Of a DNA stretch of 26,076 nucleotides, positions 1 through 10,529 are shown one piece after another. The stretch is from Entrophospora sp. SA101. Taxonomy: Eukaryota > Glomeromycota > Glomeromycetes > Entrophosporales > Entrophosporaceae. The notes beneath the pieces were generated by a model. The model was given only the letters and a program-made list of their open reading frames with translations. It was not told where the DNA came from and made no database searches. The stretch is from the NCBI GenBank assembly GCA_958430865.1, contig CAUDNR010004046.1, positions 45,952 through 72,027 of the forward strand, given 5' to 3'. A program made the translations under genes and the position numbers. How positions within the stretch are numbered: the stretch's first letter is position 1; each line of letters opens with the position of its first letter.

Positions 1-949
1 GCTCAATCATAACTATAATGAGCAGTAGCATCAATACTGCAATATTGTGTTTTACCCTTTGAATATTTTTGGTTAACCAGTTTTCTTTGTTCTTCTGCTA
101 ATTTTGTATTTTTATTATAATAATTTCTTTCTACTTTGGCCTTGGATAGATGTTCTTTAAATCTTTTGAGCAAATCTTTAGCTTCTTCTTCTTGGCGAGC
201 ATTATAATGTAAACCATCTCTAAAATGTTGACAAGTATCACACAAATCAGTCCTGGGACTCATATTTTGAATTTCTGGTATCAATTGATGTCATAATTTT
301 CTGAAGGCATCATATTTTAAGGATTTCAAATTATTACCTTCTTCTAAACCAGCCAGAAAATTTCTATGTACTGATTTATAACTCATTTCAGCTGGTAAGA
401 ATACAATTGATTGAGTTATTCTATTGATACTTCTGCCTGGACTTGGTAATCCATGAACTTCTGCATAATTTTCTAGAAAATTCTTTACTACTTCTGCAAC
501 ACTTTTGTCAATTACCATTTTAGTTTTCCATTGAGGCATCCTTTTAATATTACCATGAATTCTTGGTAGAAGACCATTGTTTATCAGATGATTTCTAATG
601 TTTTCAAAATAAGTCCTACCAATTCCTAACATATTGAGGTAAGTTTCTTGACAAAGAAGTGCATTATGATCCCAATGGTAGAAAGTTCTTTTATTAGACC
701 TGGTTTCTTTTTAAGGTGTCTACTAGTACTTACCAATCCACCATCCATTGCTTTAAGTTGGGCAATTAAAAATATGTCTTGCTCTGTTTTAGAGAGAGCT
801 TGAAAGGATTCCCTTAATTCTGCAAATTTTTCCTTGTGAATTCTTGAAGAACAACCACAATCACAACCCTTTTTCAAAAAATCAATTGCTTTTTCATATT
901 CATTAGAACCATTATAATTGTTACTTTTATTATTACTTTTCATATACAC
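1..949 (-). pseudogene. Decayed transposon-associated protein gene, 5' part, running off the window edge
   Basis: Three open stretches on the minus strand form one protein in order: 949-626, 632-294 and 290-1. The first has a Cys-rich patch (GCDCGC) and a helical region with KAMDGG. Bases 691-629 continue it in another frame as RTFYHWDHNALLCQ, leading directly into MLGIGRTYFENIRNHL. The second holds HGLPSPGR and FLPAEMSYKSVHR. The third holds DLCDTCQ, a charged helix and CSIDATAHYSYD at the edge. I recognise the order as a repetitive family of transposase-like proteins in Glomeromycotina and some animals, with a CxxC-type element before the presumed catalytic part, which lies outside the window. 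Two lesions are visible: a one-base frameshift near 692-700 and an in-frame TGA at 293-291, where the context (KL-stop-HQL) fits a lost Trp codon. No terminal repeat was found beside it. The family call is from memory of its motifs. Confidence 0.65.
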
Positions 950-1369
950 TTATCCCTATATATATAATTTTATAAATTCATGTTCACTTTGTAGGTTTTC
1001 ATTTATTTTAAAATTGAAATTGGTCTTGTGGTGACAAGCAAAATGGGCAGAAAAGAATTAAATTTGAGTGGATCTGCAAATAAATATCAGAAGTATTTTC
1101 AAATATATATTCAATAATTGATATAAAAGAGAAAATAAAAATCCTCAACTGGTTCCATGAAAAATAATTATGTTAGATTTAAATTATTTATTATTACTAA
1201 AAATGGATAAGATAAATTATCTTGAGACCTGAGATTTATTGATCAACTAAAACAGATAAACAAATAAATAAAAGATAATTATTGTTATTTCTAAAAAAAC
1301 AATTGAAGAAAATTGTTGATTATACTAAAACATTAAAACAGATTTTTTTATCTTAGAATTAATGCACGA
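950..1369. other. AT-rich spacer, nothing recognised
   Basis: No open frame, RNA gene or clear repeat was seen. This would be the upstream region of the minus-strand pseudogene, but no convincing promoter motif stands out in such AT-rich sequence. Confidence 0.5.
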
Positions 1370-2294
1370 TGTAGTGTGAGATAGTAAAATATGGACTGGC
1401 CTAGAGTCCTACTTTATTACAATCAATCAAAACGAAATTACTATGGTAGTCACGTGGTATAGGATGATTGACCAAATATTTAGGCTGCGCGGAGTATCGT
1501 AATCAAAGGGACGTTGGATGATGGAATTCTTAGAACACTTATCTTATCTATAATATTAGCCATATTACCTATTTTATGATTTTGTTTATATTATCATCAT
1601 TCAGCTGACATAAATATTTATATGAATTAATAATCCAGCTTTAGTATATTTTATTGGATAAAATCATGTAGAAGGTCATGTTATTTGTATTACTCCAAGA
1701 TGTATTTAAACCCTTAGAAATTGCTTGAGTTAGAGAATAATAACTACATTGACACTACTACCTTGATTAATTAATTAATTAATTATTATTACCTTGCATG
1801 TATAACCTTTGGTTAATAATAAATTAAACTCATATTACCTTATTACAAATTTTTGCATAGTTAAAGATTGTAACTGTGTCATAAGCCTTCCTTATGATTA
1901 ATGGTCTGGCCAACCTTTAATTATTAGTTAGGATACTTTTTAATTTCATTGTGTTGCTTGGTGTGATGCCTCAAGTAGCATAGTTGTATATATTTCTTTA
2001 TTTCTTATCATCATTATAGATACCATGTGCAGCTAGAGGATAAAACGGAGGAGACCTACCAGAATTTGTCTGCAATATGTTGGATTTAAGGCGGTTAGTG
2101 GCCAACACTAATAGAAAGCTAGCTAGAAGTTAAGACTTCGGAAATTGGTATAAAAAGGGGCATTAGTAGAAGAAACTATTGCTATAAAAAGGCTTATTAT
2201 ATTAAACTCAGATTGCATGCTCGCAGTAGTCTTCTGAGATTTTTGCTGAATGTATCATTTGATCTAATAAAATCTAATTGAAAAAAATTAAACA
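1370..2294 (+). mobile_element. Candidate solo LTR of a retrotransposon
   Basis: The stretch begins TGTAGTGTGAG and can be closed at ATTAAACA (2287-2294), giving the TG..CA ends of an LTR. Near its 3' end it has two TATA boxes (2149-2160 and 2183-2192) followed about 80 bp later by AATAAAA (2266-2272), the U3-R-U5 order of an LTR. No second LTR, primer-binding site, gag or pol sequence is visible, so it would be a solo LTR. I could not find a matching 5-bp target duplication (CACGA on the left, AATGT on the right), so the ends are uncertain. Confidence 0.35.
2149..2272 (+). promoter_or_regulatory. TATA boxes and polyadenylation signal in LTR-like sequence
   Basis: TATAAAAAGG occurs twice (2149 and 2183), 34 bp apart, and AATAAAA follows at 2266. 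This pairing of strong core promoter and poly(A) signal within about 120 bp is typical of LTRs and stands out from the surrounding sequence. Confidence 0.4.
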
Positions 2295-2370
2295 AATGTT
2301 TGAATTTTTTTTTTTAATCAAAAAAGAAATTTTAAATATATAAACATGATAGATTTTGGACTGAGTTTGA

Positions 2371-3151
2371 ATAATCATGTAGTTATCCACAAAAAATATC
2401 CACAAAATACTGTCATTTCATAAAAAAATATCCACAAATTAAATGTAAATTTATTATTAAACAGCTTTCACTCTCCAAGTAAAAACATTCATGTATGATA
2501 AGATAGAGTAAATCGAGAGTTTCCAGAAAATACATGAGGTTTTATGGAGGAGAAAGAAATTAAAGACAAAAATCATTTTATAAGTTATTTTATAAGTACT
2601 TTACAATAGTATAACTTATTTTCTTTCCACCAATACCAATAATTTTTAACATTTGTGTATATATAAATTATCAATGATTAGGCAATATAAGCAAGCACAA
2701 CAATTTATAGGACAAACTTTGTTAAAGTGTATGCAGATATATATAAGATTACAAGAGTTATTTTATTTTAATAATTATTATTAATGAAATTACAAAATGA
2801 GATTGTTACTATATTAATAAAGTCTTTTCCTGTCAAAGATCATACCTATTTATAAAAATTTCTAAAGTTTTTATTTTGTTATTTTTTTTATATCTGCTAA
2901 AGAAAGAACTCATTAATTAAAGAAGGAAATCATTAAATCTAATCCTTGCAAAGAGAATTTATTTTCATTATTCATGCTTTTTTATTAATATCTATTAATA
3001 TTATTATCATTGATATCAGAATTAATAAATCATGGATGACTGATGATATCAAAAATTTGCAGATATTTTTTTGTGAAATGACAGAAATTTGTGGATATTC
3101 TGAGGTTTCACGAAATTTGCGGATATTTTTTGCGGATAACTACATGATTAT
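2371..3151. mobile_element. Non-autonomous TIR element with 9-bp target duplication (MULE-like)
   Basis: The left end reads ATAATCATGTAGTTATCC and the right end is its reverse complement (GGATAACTACATGATTAT, ending at 3151). The inverted arms continue inward with ATATCC(A/G)CAAA motifs. Both ends are bordered by the same 9 bp, TGAGTTTGA, at 2362-2370 and 3152-3160. A 9-bp duplication is the usual size for Mutator-like elements; assignment to that superfamily is inference. The 781-bp element has no transposase. The open frame at 2946-3203 simply reads through the right arm and out of the element. The ATATCC(A/G)CAAA motif is repeated in each arm and could be a transposase-binding site. Confidence 0.8.
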
Positions 3152-3160
3152 TGAGTTTGA

Positions 3161-3489
3161 CATATCAAAAAAAATAATTATTATAAATAAAAAAAACATT
3201 TAATTACATTAATTCAACTAAACCTTTTTTTAAAAAAGCCATCTAAACTGACTATCACTTTGTGATTGATTCAATCATTAACACTAAGAAACAAATAATT
3301 TCAGAATTATTGAAATTAATGCCATTACAAAGGTGAAATAAAATAATAATTTTTTAAATATAATTAATTATATACCTTGGTTAATAAAAAATAAAATAAA
3401 CAAATATTGCTATTTAATACTTTTCTCATGTGTGAATTCCTCACAATGATTATTCAATACATTTGATATCATCTTTGACATATCAAACA
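3161..3489. other. AT-rich spacer
   Basis: Beyond the right target duplication the sequence is mostly A/T runs. No gene, RNA or clear repeat was seen. Confidence 0.5.
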
Positions 3490-4970
3490 ATTGCATCACC
3501 CAAGTAGTAATAACACCAAGGCCATGCATAAATGAAACTCTTAAAAATGTGTGTCTACTCATATCTCTGGGTTCACAAGAATAAATAAATAGGGAGGATC
3601 AAAAAAAACATTTCCCTTCCTATTGTATAGTTCCTTATGAATAGAATAATAAGTCTGATGTTGTTCACAGGTATCAGATTTAATAAAAATTTCCTATCAC
3701 AAAAATGTGGTTATGTGCAATTAACACGCCTCATAACTGTGGATTTTTTTTCCACAGGTGAGGTCCCCCACATGTTGGAAGGCTTTGGACAAAACTTTCC
3801 ACATCTTCCTCTCAGACCAGGCCTGCTGTTTCCATATGGGCATTGATGTCGATTAGAGTTGGCACTTGTGTGATGCTTTGCTTTATATTACCCCTCTTTA
3901 GAATAAAGTTGGTGTCTGCAACCGGTTTGAAATTCTGCAACTGAAGAAGTTGCAACCTGGGTTGCTGTTTTGTCAGGACATGCCTACCTAGGGCAAGGAA
4001 TGATTTGGGCAAAGGCCCAGTCACCTATCCTGTTCAAAAAACAATAAAATTGGTTAACCAAATTAATAAATAACCAAGAAAAAGAAATTTTGAAAAACGA
4101 TTAATATGTACAGAACATACCAAAATCCAAACTGTTTTGTGGCTTTCTTGTTGATCCTTTTTGAAAGAAGTGCAAAAATTACACTTTGATGCCAGGGATC
4201 AGTGTTGGCATTTGGCTGACAACGATATTACCATATAATTTTAATCTATAGGGGAGGGACCATTTAGGCAAAAAGCACATGATGTCCCTCCCAAAATTAT
4301 AAATTTGTATTAGTATCAGAAATGCGGATAATTTAAGAATATAATTAGAACTAAAACTATTATATGACTTTCCTCTTAACATCAGAGAGCACAAATGCGA
4401 TTTTCAGAGTCTCCAATCCCATCCTGTATCACAAATTCCTGCCTGAGCTTGAACAAGTTGCTGCAATTTCTCATTGCCTTGATGAATCTAGATGTTGTTG
4501 ATGTACACCTAAAATCACAACTCGAGTTGCACAACTTTTCAGTTGCATAGCCAACTATCTTCATCTTTACCCCTGAGGTAGGATCATTGCAGTCAACTTC
4601 GGCCAGCATGTTAGCAGCCTTCTCTGATCTGGGTGCTGTGAAAAGTGTCATTGACGATTGATGCAATCTCGGTAAATTCCAGGGCCATGCGCCAACCCCC
4701 TGGAGTTTAATCATATCATTGTATCATCGGACGTTGCAGGTCAGATTAACCTTTGTACACAAGGAACATGAGAATGACTGTAAAGTGTTCAAGGTAGCGT
4801 GCGTGCTTCAACACTTGCTAATTTCTGATAATCAAACGTCATGTATCGAAATGTTTCATATTTGAATTGTTTCTTTTTCAACGTGTGCTGCCTTGACATC
4901 TTGTAATTATAATAATATTATTAATATTAATAATGATTATAAAAAGCCAAATACCAATCATTTGTTGCCA
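3490..4970 (+). repeat. Degenerate dispersed repeat, copy A
   Basis: Its ends match a second stretch at 17918-19035 in the same orientation. The left end shares ATTGCATCACCC followed by a GTAATAA/CATGC block. The right part shares CCAGGGCCA, GTATCA.C, GCAGGTC.GATTA, GCTTCAACACTT and AATCATTTGTTG in the same order. The middle parts do not align well by eye, so the copies are old or one has large indels. Small open frames inside (3637-3846, 4382-4714) have no recognisable domain and no splice support, and I treat them as chance. The kind of element (LINE/SINE remnant or other) is unknown. Confidence 0.55.
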
Positions 4971-5369
4971 TCTTGATGAGAATCTTATAATTACCCAGCA
5001 AGATCTGCTCCGAGTTTTGATTTCAATAATATACATTATATAAAATAAAAGACACATCAATGCAAAATGCAAATTAAAAAATTGTACCTCTGGTTAGTTA
5101 TTAACACGTTTCTTTTTAGAACCAATCATGCCAAACATCCTCGCGCTTTGTCTTTAAAAAGTAAATTGTTTTTCCAAAAAAAAAAATCAATTGCGTCGAC
5201 AAAAAAAAAATAAAAAAAATAGGGGTTCCATAAATAATTAGTGTACGCGTTTATGTCGATCAAATAAAAAATTTTATTTCTATTTTTTAAAAAAAACAAT
5301 GTCGTATACAACCAACAAAAGGAGACAAATTAATGTTCATGGTGAGGAAAATGGGTAAGTGTTGTTTAT
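4971..5369. other. AT-rich spacer with a possible upstream exon
   Basis: The region is mostly A/T runs. A short open stretch at 5333-5354 starts with ATG and is followed by the good donor GTAAGT; it could be the first exon of the gene whose exons appear after 5540, but its phase could not be tied to the next exon. Confidence 0.25.
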
Positions 5370-5472
5370 CATAAGAATGGTGGTTATTGCCACTCGTTGT
5401 CATTCTAGTTTATTGTAAGAATGGTGGTGGTGGTTATCGCCACCACTTGTCGTCACTCGTCACTCTAGTTTT
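5370..5472. repeat. Imperfect tandem duplication with a GC-richer hairpin
   Basis: Two units of about 45-55 bp start with TAAGAATGGTGG and end with (T)CA(C/T)TCTAGTTT. The second unit holds GGTGGTGG..TATCG..CCACCAC, which can fold as a hairpin and is locally GC-rich compared with its surroundings. No function is evident. Confidence 0.6.
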
Positions 5473-5539
5473 AGTTAACATTAAGAAGATTTTTTTTTAT
5501 GATCATTAATCACAAAAAAACTTACTATTTATTATTATC

Positions 5540-6503
5540 ATTATAAGAACGAGAAAAGTGTTGAAGGAAATCCATGAAAATCAAGGTATATATGATAGGA
5601 AATTTCTGGGAAAAAAAGAATAATATTTAAACATCATTCATTAACTGCAATCATCAATCCTAGCATTATCACCTGTTGCTTCGACCTCCAAATATGCTTC
5701 TGTCATAGACAATTATAACTTGGAAAATTTACTAAAATCATACAAGCCCTTAGCAAAACAATTGGCTTCCAGTTTTTATGTATTTTATATCTATTTGGCT
5801 CTAAGTGATAAATTAACATTTAAGGATAGTGAGGAACAAAAGATTGATTTCTTTTTCAAAATGAAATATATGGTATGTTTCAATAAATATTTATGATCAT
5901 CTATGATGACAATAAAGGAATGTCATAAATCTATTCAGCCTACTTATATGGCAAGTTGCAATTGGATATTGTATCCCATCATCAGGAAAATGGATGTAAA
6001 TTTTACAGATTGTAAACTCATTCTCCTGATGGTTAGGGTTTGGCACAATAATTCACAATTCATGATTGTTCTCAGGATGTTTATTGGAAGTTGATTGACA
6101 ACTGAATCCTCAAATTCTATTATTGAATCAGAAAATATATAATACACTAATTAATGACCATCTTTTTTTATATTTAGAAGCCAATAGACTTTTTCATTTC
6201 AAAATCATTTTATTTTATGATCAAAAATATACACAAAGAAAAGCTAAAATACAAAGAATTTGTAATATCATGTGCCAAGGAAAAGAAATTATTTGCATTT
6301 TTTGAAAATGATAATTGTCTTTCTGAAAGTGATAATTCTTATGATGAAAGGTCTGATCTTATTCAAGTCAAAGAAAAAATAAAGTTGGTAAGTTTAATTT
6401 TAATTATATTAGATAAATATTAACCAAAGTTCCCGGTTTAACATGGATAATAGTTTTGTAGCAGAAACCCAAATATGATGAATATATCCACAACTGTCAG
6501 TAA
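5540..6503 (+). CDS. Hypothetical protein exons, lineage-typical, gene model incomplete
   Basis: Coding-like exons with good splice sites are present. An exon ending at 5585 (..LKEIHENQ) is joined by a 78-bp intron (GTATAT..CTAG, 5586-5663) to 5664-5872, which reads LSPVASTSKYASVIDN and ends at donor GTATGT. A later exon, 6178-6387, contains LKYKEFVISCAKEKKLFAFF and an acidic/Ser patch, and ends at donor GTAAGT. After the intron 6388-6461 the frame continues QKPKYDEYIHNCQ to a stop at 6501-6503. The link between 5872 and 6178 is out of phase, so an exon is missing or the gene is broken. The start codon was not identified. The stop lies 29 bp inside the next open frame, so this may be the 5' half of the same gene split by a one-base frameshift. 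No function recognised. Confidence 0.35.
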
Positions 6504-7693
6504 GATGGTTGATAAAACAACATTAAAGTTTACAGATATTTTATCATATGGCACTCTGTTTGAGAATTCACTCCAAAAGAATCATTCTAAAATTTATCAA
6601 CATTTAGTTAAAGAAAGGCTCGTAGAAGATTTAAAACCAATTGGCATACAAACAAAAATTGAACTTAATGATTTTCAACAACAGTTCATTTATAATTGTG
6701 TTGTTTTTGGAGATATTTTGATACCAGATGTAAGAGGACCAGATAAAATTTTTTACATGGAAATAATTTCATTTATTAATCAAATGTAAATATTGATAAT
6801 CTATATATATATTTTGTGCATAGATTTTAAATGTCAATTTTGAACTTAAATTCACATAAAACATAATAATTATTATTTAAATTAGGAAATATGTTTGGGA
6901 CAATGCATCATATCAAGAAGGAAATTCTGATATCAATGAAAGATCCTATTCACATCATGTTGTTAAGACAGTGGTGAAATTTTTATTCCTTGATGTGAAA
7001 AATGTGGAGCAACGCTATGATGGAACATTGAGTCAATCAACCAAGTTTAGAAATGACCAAGATAATGGTCCAAGAAAATACCCTGATTTTTTATCCTACA
7101 TAAAAAGTCATAATTACTGTAGTTATAATTATGAATTTCTATTTTTAGAAATATCTTATGGACCATTTTCTCCAGACAACAAACATACTGAAGAAGATTT
7201 ATTCCGACTTTGTAAATTTGCAAATGATGCATGGAAGCATGTGTTTTATTTTGTTGAAAAATTTGAGGATAACAAAGAAATACTTGAACTATTAAATCAG
7301 TTAGAAATAATTTTATTGCACTTTCATGGTAATTACACTAATTTACTTTTAATTAATATTACTATTTATTGACTGATTTTCTGTAATATAAATCCAGGGA
7401 CAACACTTGATGTATATTTGCAAGATAGGAAATTAAGACCATTCAATCGAATAATGTTATATTTTTCCATTAACATTCCAATTATTTCTGAGAGTGGAAT
7501 CATACAGACTGCAAATGACTTTATTGGTTTATGTGAGAATTTAGGTTGGCTACATGAAGTGTTGTTGAGAAACGTTGAAATTATTAAAAAAATTGACAAT
7601 TTAATCAAAGGAAAGAAGATTAAGGATCACAAAAGCTGTTCCAGTGAAGATGAAATTTTGATATCAACTCATTCACCAGAATATTCATACTGA
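6475..7693 (+). CDS. Hypothetical protein, three exons, possible PD-(D/E)XK-like fold
   Basis: The exons are 6475-6785, 6886-7328 and 7398-7693. The introns are 6786-6885 and 7329-7397, both GT..AG. Joining across AT|G and G|GG keeps one frame, giving about 349 residues. Exon 1 contains LVKERLVEDLKPIGIQ and GDILIPDVRGPDKIFYMEI. Exon 2 contains YPDFLSYIKSH, then YEFLFLEISYGPF, then a helical stretch on the N-terminal side of HG. Exon 3 has TLDVYLQDRKLRPF and ends in a Lys/Ser-rich tail (ESG..IKGKKIKDHKSCSSEDE). The PDF...E-I-S pattern resembles the Asp/Glu core of PD-(D/E)XK nucleases, and the overall layout resembles a large family of hypothetical proteins in Rhizophagus; both are inferences from motifs. 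No membrane segment or signal peptide is seen. The ATG at 6475 is the first in frame, but the true start may lie in the upstream exons. Confidence 0.55.
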
Positions 7694-8285
7694 TTTTTTA
7701 TATCTGTTTGATGATACTTGGGAATTATTTTCAAAAGACAAAATTTTATATCACACAAATGAAATTAAAATTTTTTCATGGGATAGTTTTACTTTTGTAC
7801 AAAAAGAAAAATAACAATATTAATGATTTTCTAAAAAAATTATTTAATTTTCATTGCTTTATTTTTAAAAACCAAAAAAACATAATATTTAACATTCTTT
7901 TATACCTTATTTGTTTTTATTAAATTAGTCATATATACTAGATGATAGATAACTATTACAGCTGTTTCATAAAAAATAAAAAATTTATGCATTAGCAATT
8001 TTCTCTGTGATATAATGTTCACTTTGTTGGGTTTTGTTGCAGTATGCCCCAAATGAAGAATGATTATTTCCGAAATGTAAAATTTTAAATAAACTTATTA
8101 TAAAACAAAAATGCATGAATCTGAGCCTAGAATGTCTTACAATATACTTACGTTGATCACTAAAGCTTGAAACATAGCTCCTATGTAACCCTTCAAAAGC
8201 AACTTGATCATTTGATCATTTTTCACACACATACCAAGAACATAGAAAGCAAAATATACACGTTAAAAAAATACATCTCAGGTTA
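7694..8285. other. AT-rich spacer downstream of the hypothetical gene
   Basis: A/T runs dominate. The small open frame 7708-7923 is Lys/Phe/Ile/Asn-rich and looks like chance. No RNA gene was seen. Confidence 0.5.
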
Positions 8286-8410
8286 AACAAATTTTTGTGC
8301 GCAGTCACGCGACTTTTTTCCATTCTAAATTCAATTGAAGTCATATGTTTCACAACATAAAAAAGATCAACGATCGATTTTGTCACATGTGATAAAACGA
8401 ATGTCCACTA
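8286..8410 (+). repeat. Dispersed repeat, inverted partner of 17381-17460
   Basis: The sequence TTTTTGTGCGCAGTCACGCG and the later GATAAAACGAATG reappear on the opposite strand near 17.4 kb as TTTTGTGCACAGTCACATG and GATAAAACGAATG. This copy has about 45 bp more between the two blocks. It lies about 3.5 kb before the SCAP gene, and the partner lies about 0.5 kb after it. Confidence 0.6.
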
Positions 8411-9011
8411 TGCTACTGACAACAGCAACAATGATAATGGTCGCCTGTTTCCCCTCCTTGATGATTGTGTAAACCCCCCCCCCCCCCGTATTTATTAACG
8501 AAAGAATACAACTCGATCAAATCAGTGCAACATACTTTATAACAATTTAGAAAAGATTGGCAATATTCTGGTAATATTTAGAAAGAATTGGCAACGATAC
8601 TATCTCTCTTTGGAAATTTTCGAAAGAAAAGGAAAATTTTCGTTTCACAAAATTGATTGCATTGTATAAATCTTTTAATCATTGATCATTGATCATGATC
8701 ACTTTTTAAAACGTTCAAAGTTGTATTTATAAGTAAAAAAAAAATGAAAAAGAAATCATTTGATTAAAATCGAGCCTTTTCCAAAAATGTGAAATTAATT
8801 AAGCTTTTTTTTGAAAAAGATCCTTTCCTGCTATATACTAAGAATACCAGCAAGAAATTAATCCATTATTGATTTAGTATTAGCATCGCCACTAGAAAAC
8901 AATTTGGAATTAATTCATTTATTATTTAAAAAAAATATTTAATTAAATTTAAAGAAATCAAGTTTTTTTTTGAAAATGAAGAAAATGTAAATTTATTAAA
9001 ATATTTATTTC
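8411..9011. other. Spacer with a 14-bp C homopolymer
   Basis: A run of 14 C lies at 8474-8487, striking in such AT-rich DNA. TGATCAT is repeated around 8678-8698. No gene was seen. Confidence 0.6.
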
Positions 9012-9101
9012 TAATATAAAAACGACCATACCTTTTTTTGAAAGTGTGAAAATTAATTTTTATTATATTAAAAACGACCATGCCCTTTTTGAACGTGTGA
9101 A
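9012..9101. repeat. Two-unit tandem repeat
   Basis: Two units contain AAAAACGACCAT(A/G)CC followed by TTTTTGAA(A/C)GTGTGAA, at about 9018-9049 and 9072-9101. The unit length is about 51 bp with moderate divergence. The minus-strand open frame over it (8926-9177) is a by-product, since its repeated peptide TFKK(R/G) comes from the DNA repeat. Confidence 0.65.
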
Positions 9102-10101
9102 GAAAAAAACGTAACGATTCGGAACTAATTTTTCTAATATGTTTGCTGAAGGACAAGTGTATATTGCAATGAGTCAAGCTCCCTCATTGGAAAAACTGCA
9201 AATCCTTGATTTTGATTATTTCCAATTAAAAATTTCCGGGGCGGTTTTTGTAAAAGAAAATATGCTTTGTAAAAAAGTTGAATGTAATTAATAGTCGTGA
9301 TGTATTAAATTTTTAAATTCCTGAAAAAATTCCATGCTGAAATGCTCGTGTAATGTTATGGTTACACTAACTCACTACCCAATGAAATTTGTTGTCTGTG
9401 AAACATGAACTTGATATGTTAACAGGACCGGGAAAACTCTATTGTATATATGTGACCGCCAAATTAAATGACAAATCATATTAATGCGAATTCTTGGTTT
9501 TTTATAATAATAATAATTATTATTATTATGCGAAAATTATTAATAATGCGAATCAAAATAGCCGAGGACATATGAAATTATCTTTATTGACTAAAATATT
9601 TAAAAGAAAGTACTTGATTGACTAAAATGATTATAAATTAAAAATGGTTCATCATCTATACTGCAATCAAACAAGAATTAATATTAGAATAAGAATGTAT
9701 TCCCAAAAAAATAAACTACTTTGGTGTAAATATGAATTGTAATGTCTCCTCCTGCCAAATTTCACATGAAAAATACCGTCGTGATACAGGAAGATCTAAA
9801 AATCCTGCCGGCTTTTCTACCCATGAATGTCCTTGCCCACATTTTTCATAAAACGTGATAATTGACTCCAAGTGAAAGAAATAATTTGACCACATTTACA
9901 AATAACTTTTTTTTATTAGTGACATTTTTTTAAATTTTTTTTTAAATTTTTTATCAGTACATATGTATTTATTATTATTATTGTGAATATAAAATAATGC
10001 GAATTATTTATTATAGTGTAACCGATAATAATAATAATAATGCGAATCAAGTGTAACCGATAATAACATTTTTTATTAATAATGAGAAATCAAGTGTAAC
10101 T

Positions 10102-10529
10102 TATAGATGGGTGTCTAAACTAAATTATTTAGACAATGTCTAAAAGTATAAATTAATTTAGACATTTATATACACGTGACTTTTAGTTGTATTTAAAGCA
10201 AATCACTACTATTTATATTAATTTAGACATTTAGAGAATAGTGGAGATTTGAAATGTTACATCAATTTTTTATATTGTGCAATGTAACTTTACAATACAC
10301 GGCAAACATTCTGGCAATAAAAAGTAGTGATAAACTGGATTCGAATCGGATCTCCAATTTAGAGAGGTAACAACTAATATACTAATACTGGTGAAATTTC
10401 AGGAGCAATGAGTTCTGTATAACATTTCGTGTAACAACAAATTTTTACTATGCTGACATTTAGACATTTTTGTCTAAATACTGTTTTGACTTTAAACAAA
10501 CCCAAAAACAATTTAGACGCCCATCTATA
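10102..10529. mobile_element. Nested TIR element with subterminal TTTAGACA motifs
   Basis: The ends are TATAGATGGGTGTCTAAA and, inverted at 10512-10529, the same with one change (GGGCGTC). The flanks AGTGTAACT (10093-10101) and AGTGTAACC (10530-10538) look like a 9-bp target duplication with one mismatch, or a perfect 7-bp one (GTGTAAC) if the ends are moved out by one base. TTTAGACA or its complement recurs inside each end (about 10128-10140, 10162, 10224, 10458-10477). It is 428 bp with no open frame, so non-autonomous. It contains a tRNA-like stretch at about 10318-10390. Confidence 0.78.
10318..10390 (-). repeat. Possible tRNA-derived (SINE-like) stretch
   Basis: On the minus strand there is a B-box-like GATTCGAATCC (10348-10338). 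About 35 bp before it is an A-box-like TTAGTATATTAG, and after it comes a TTTTT run (10323-10319), which would end Pol III transcription. The arms do not fold into a good cloverleaf by eye, so it is not a working tRNA gene. It may be a SINE head captured inside the nested element, or chance. Confidence 0.3.

Noticed and set aside
2946..3203. 85-codon plus-strand open frame
   Set aside because: It reads through the right terminal repeat and target duplication of the 2371-3151 element, is Ile-rich and has no domain.
4382..4714. 110-codon minus-strand open frame with Cys-rich peptide
   Set aside because: It lies in dispersed-repeat copy A. The second copy keeps only a short similar peptide (GAWPW) and not the frame, so coding is unlikely.
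5903..6147. Open frames of 63-67 codons on both strands, and a possible WD-like remnant
   Set aside because: Stops and phase breaks are frequent and no motif could be confirmed. The stretch probably hides a missing exon or decayed sequence, but I cannot support a gene.
10318..10390. A functional tRNA gene
   Set aside because: A B-box-like string and T-run are present, but the T-arm and acceptor stems do not pair, so it is listed only as a possible tRNA-derived repeat.
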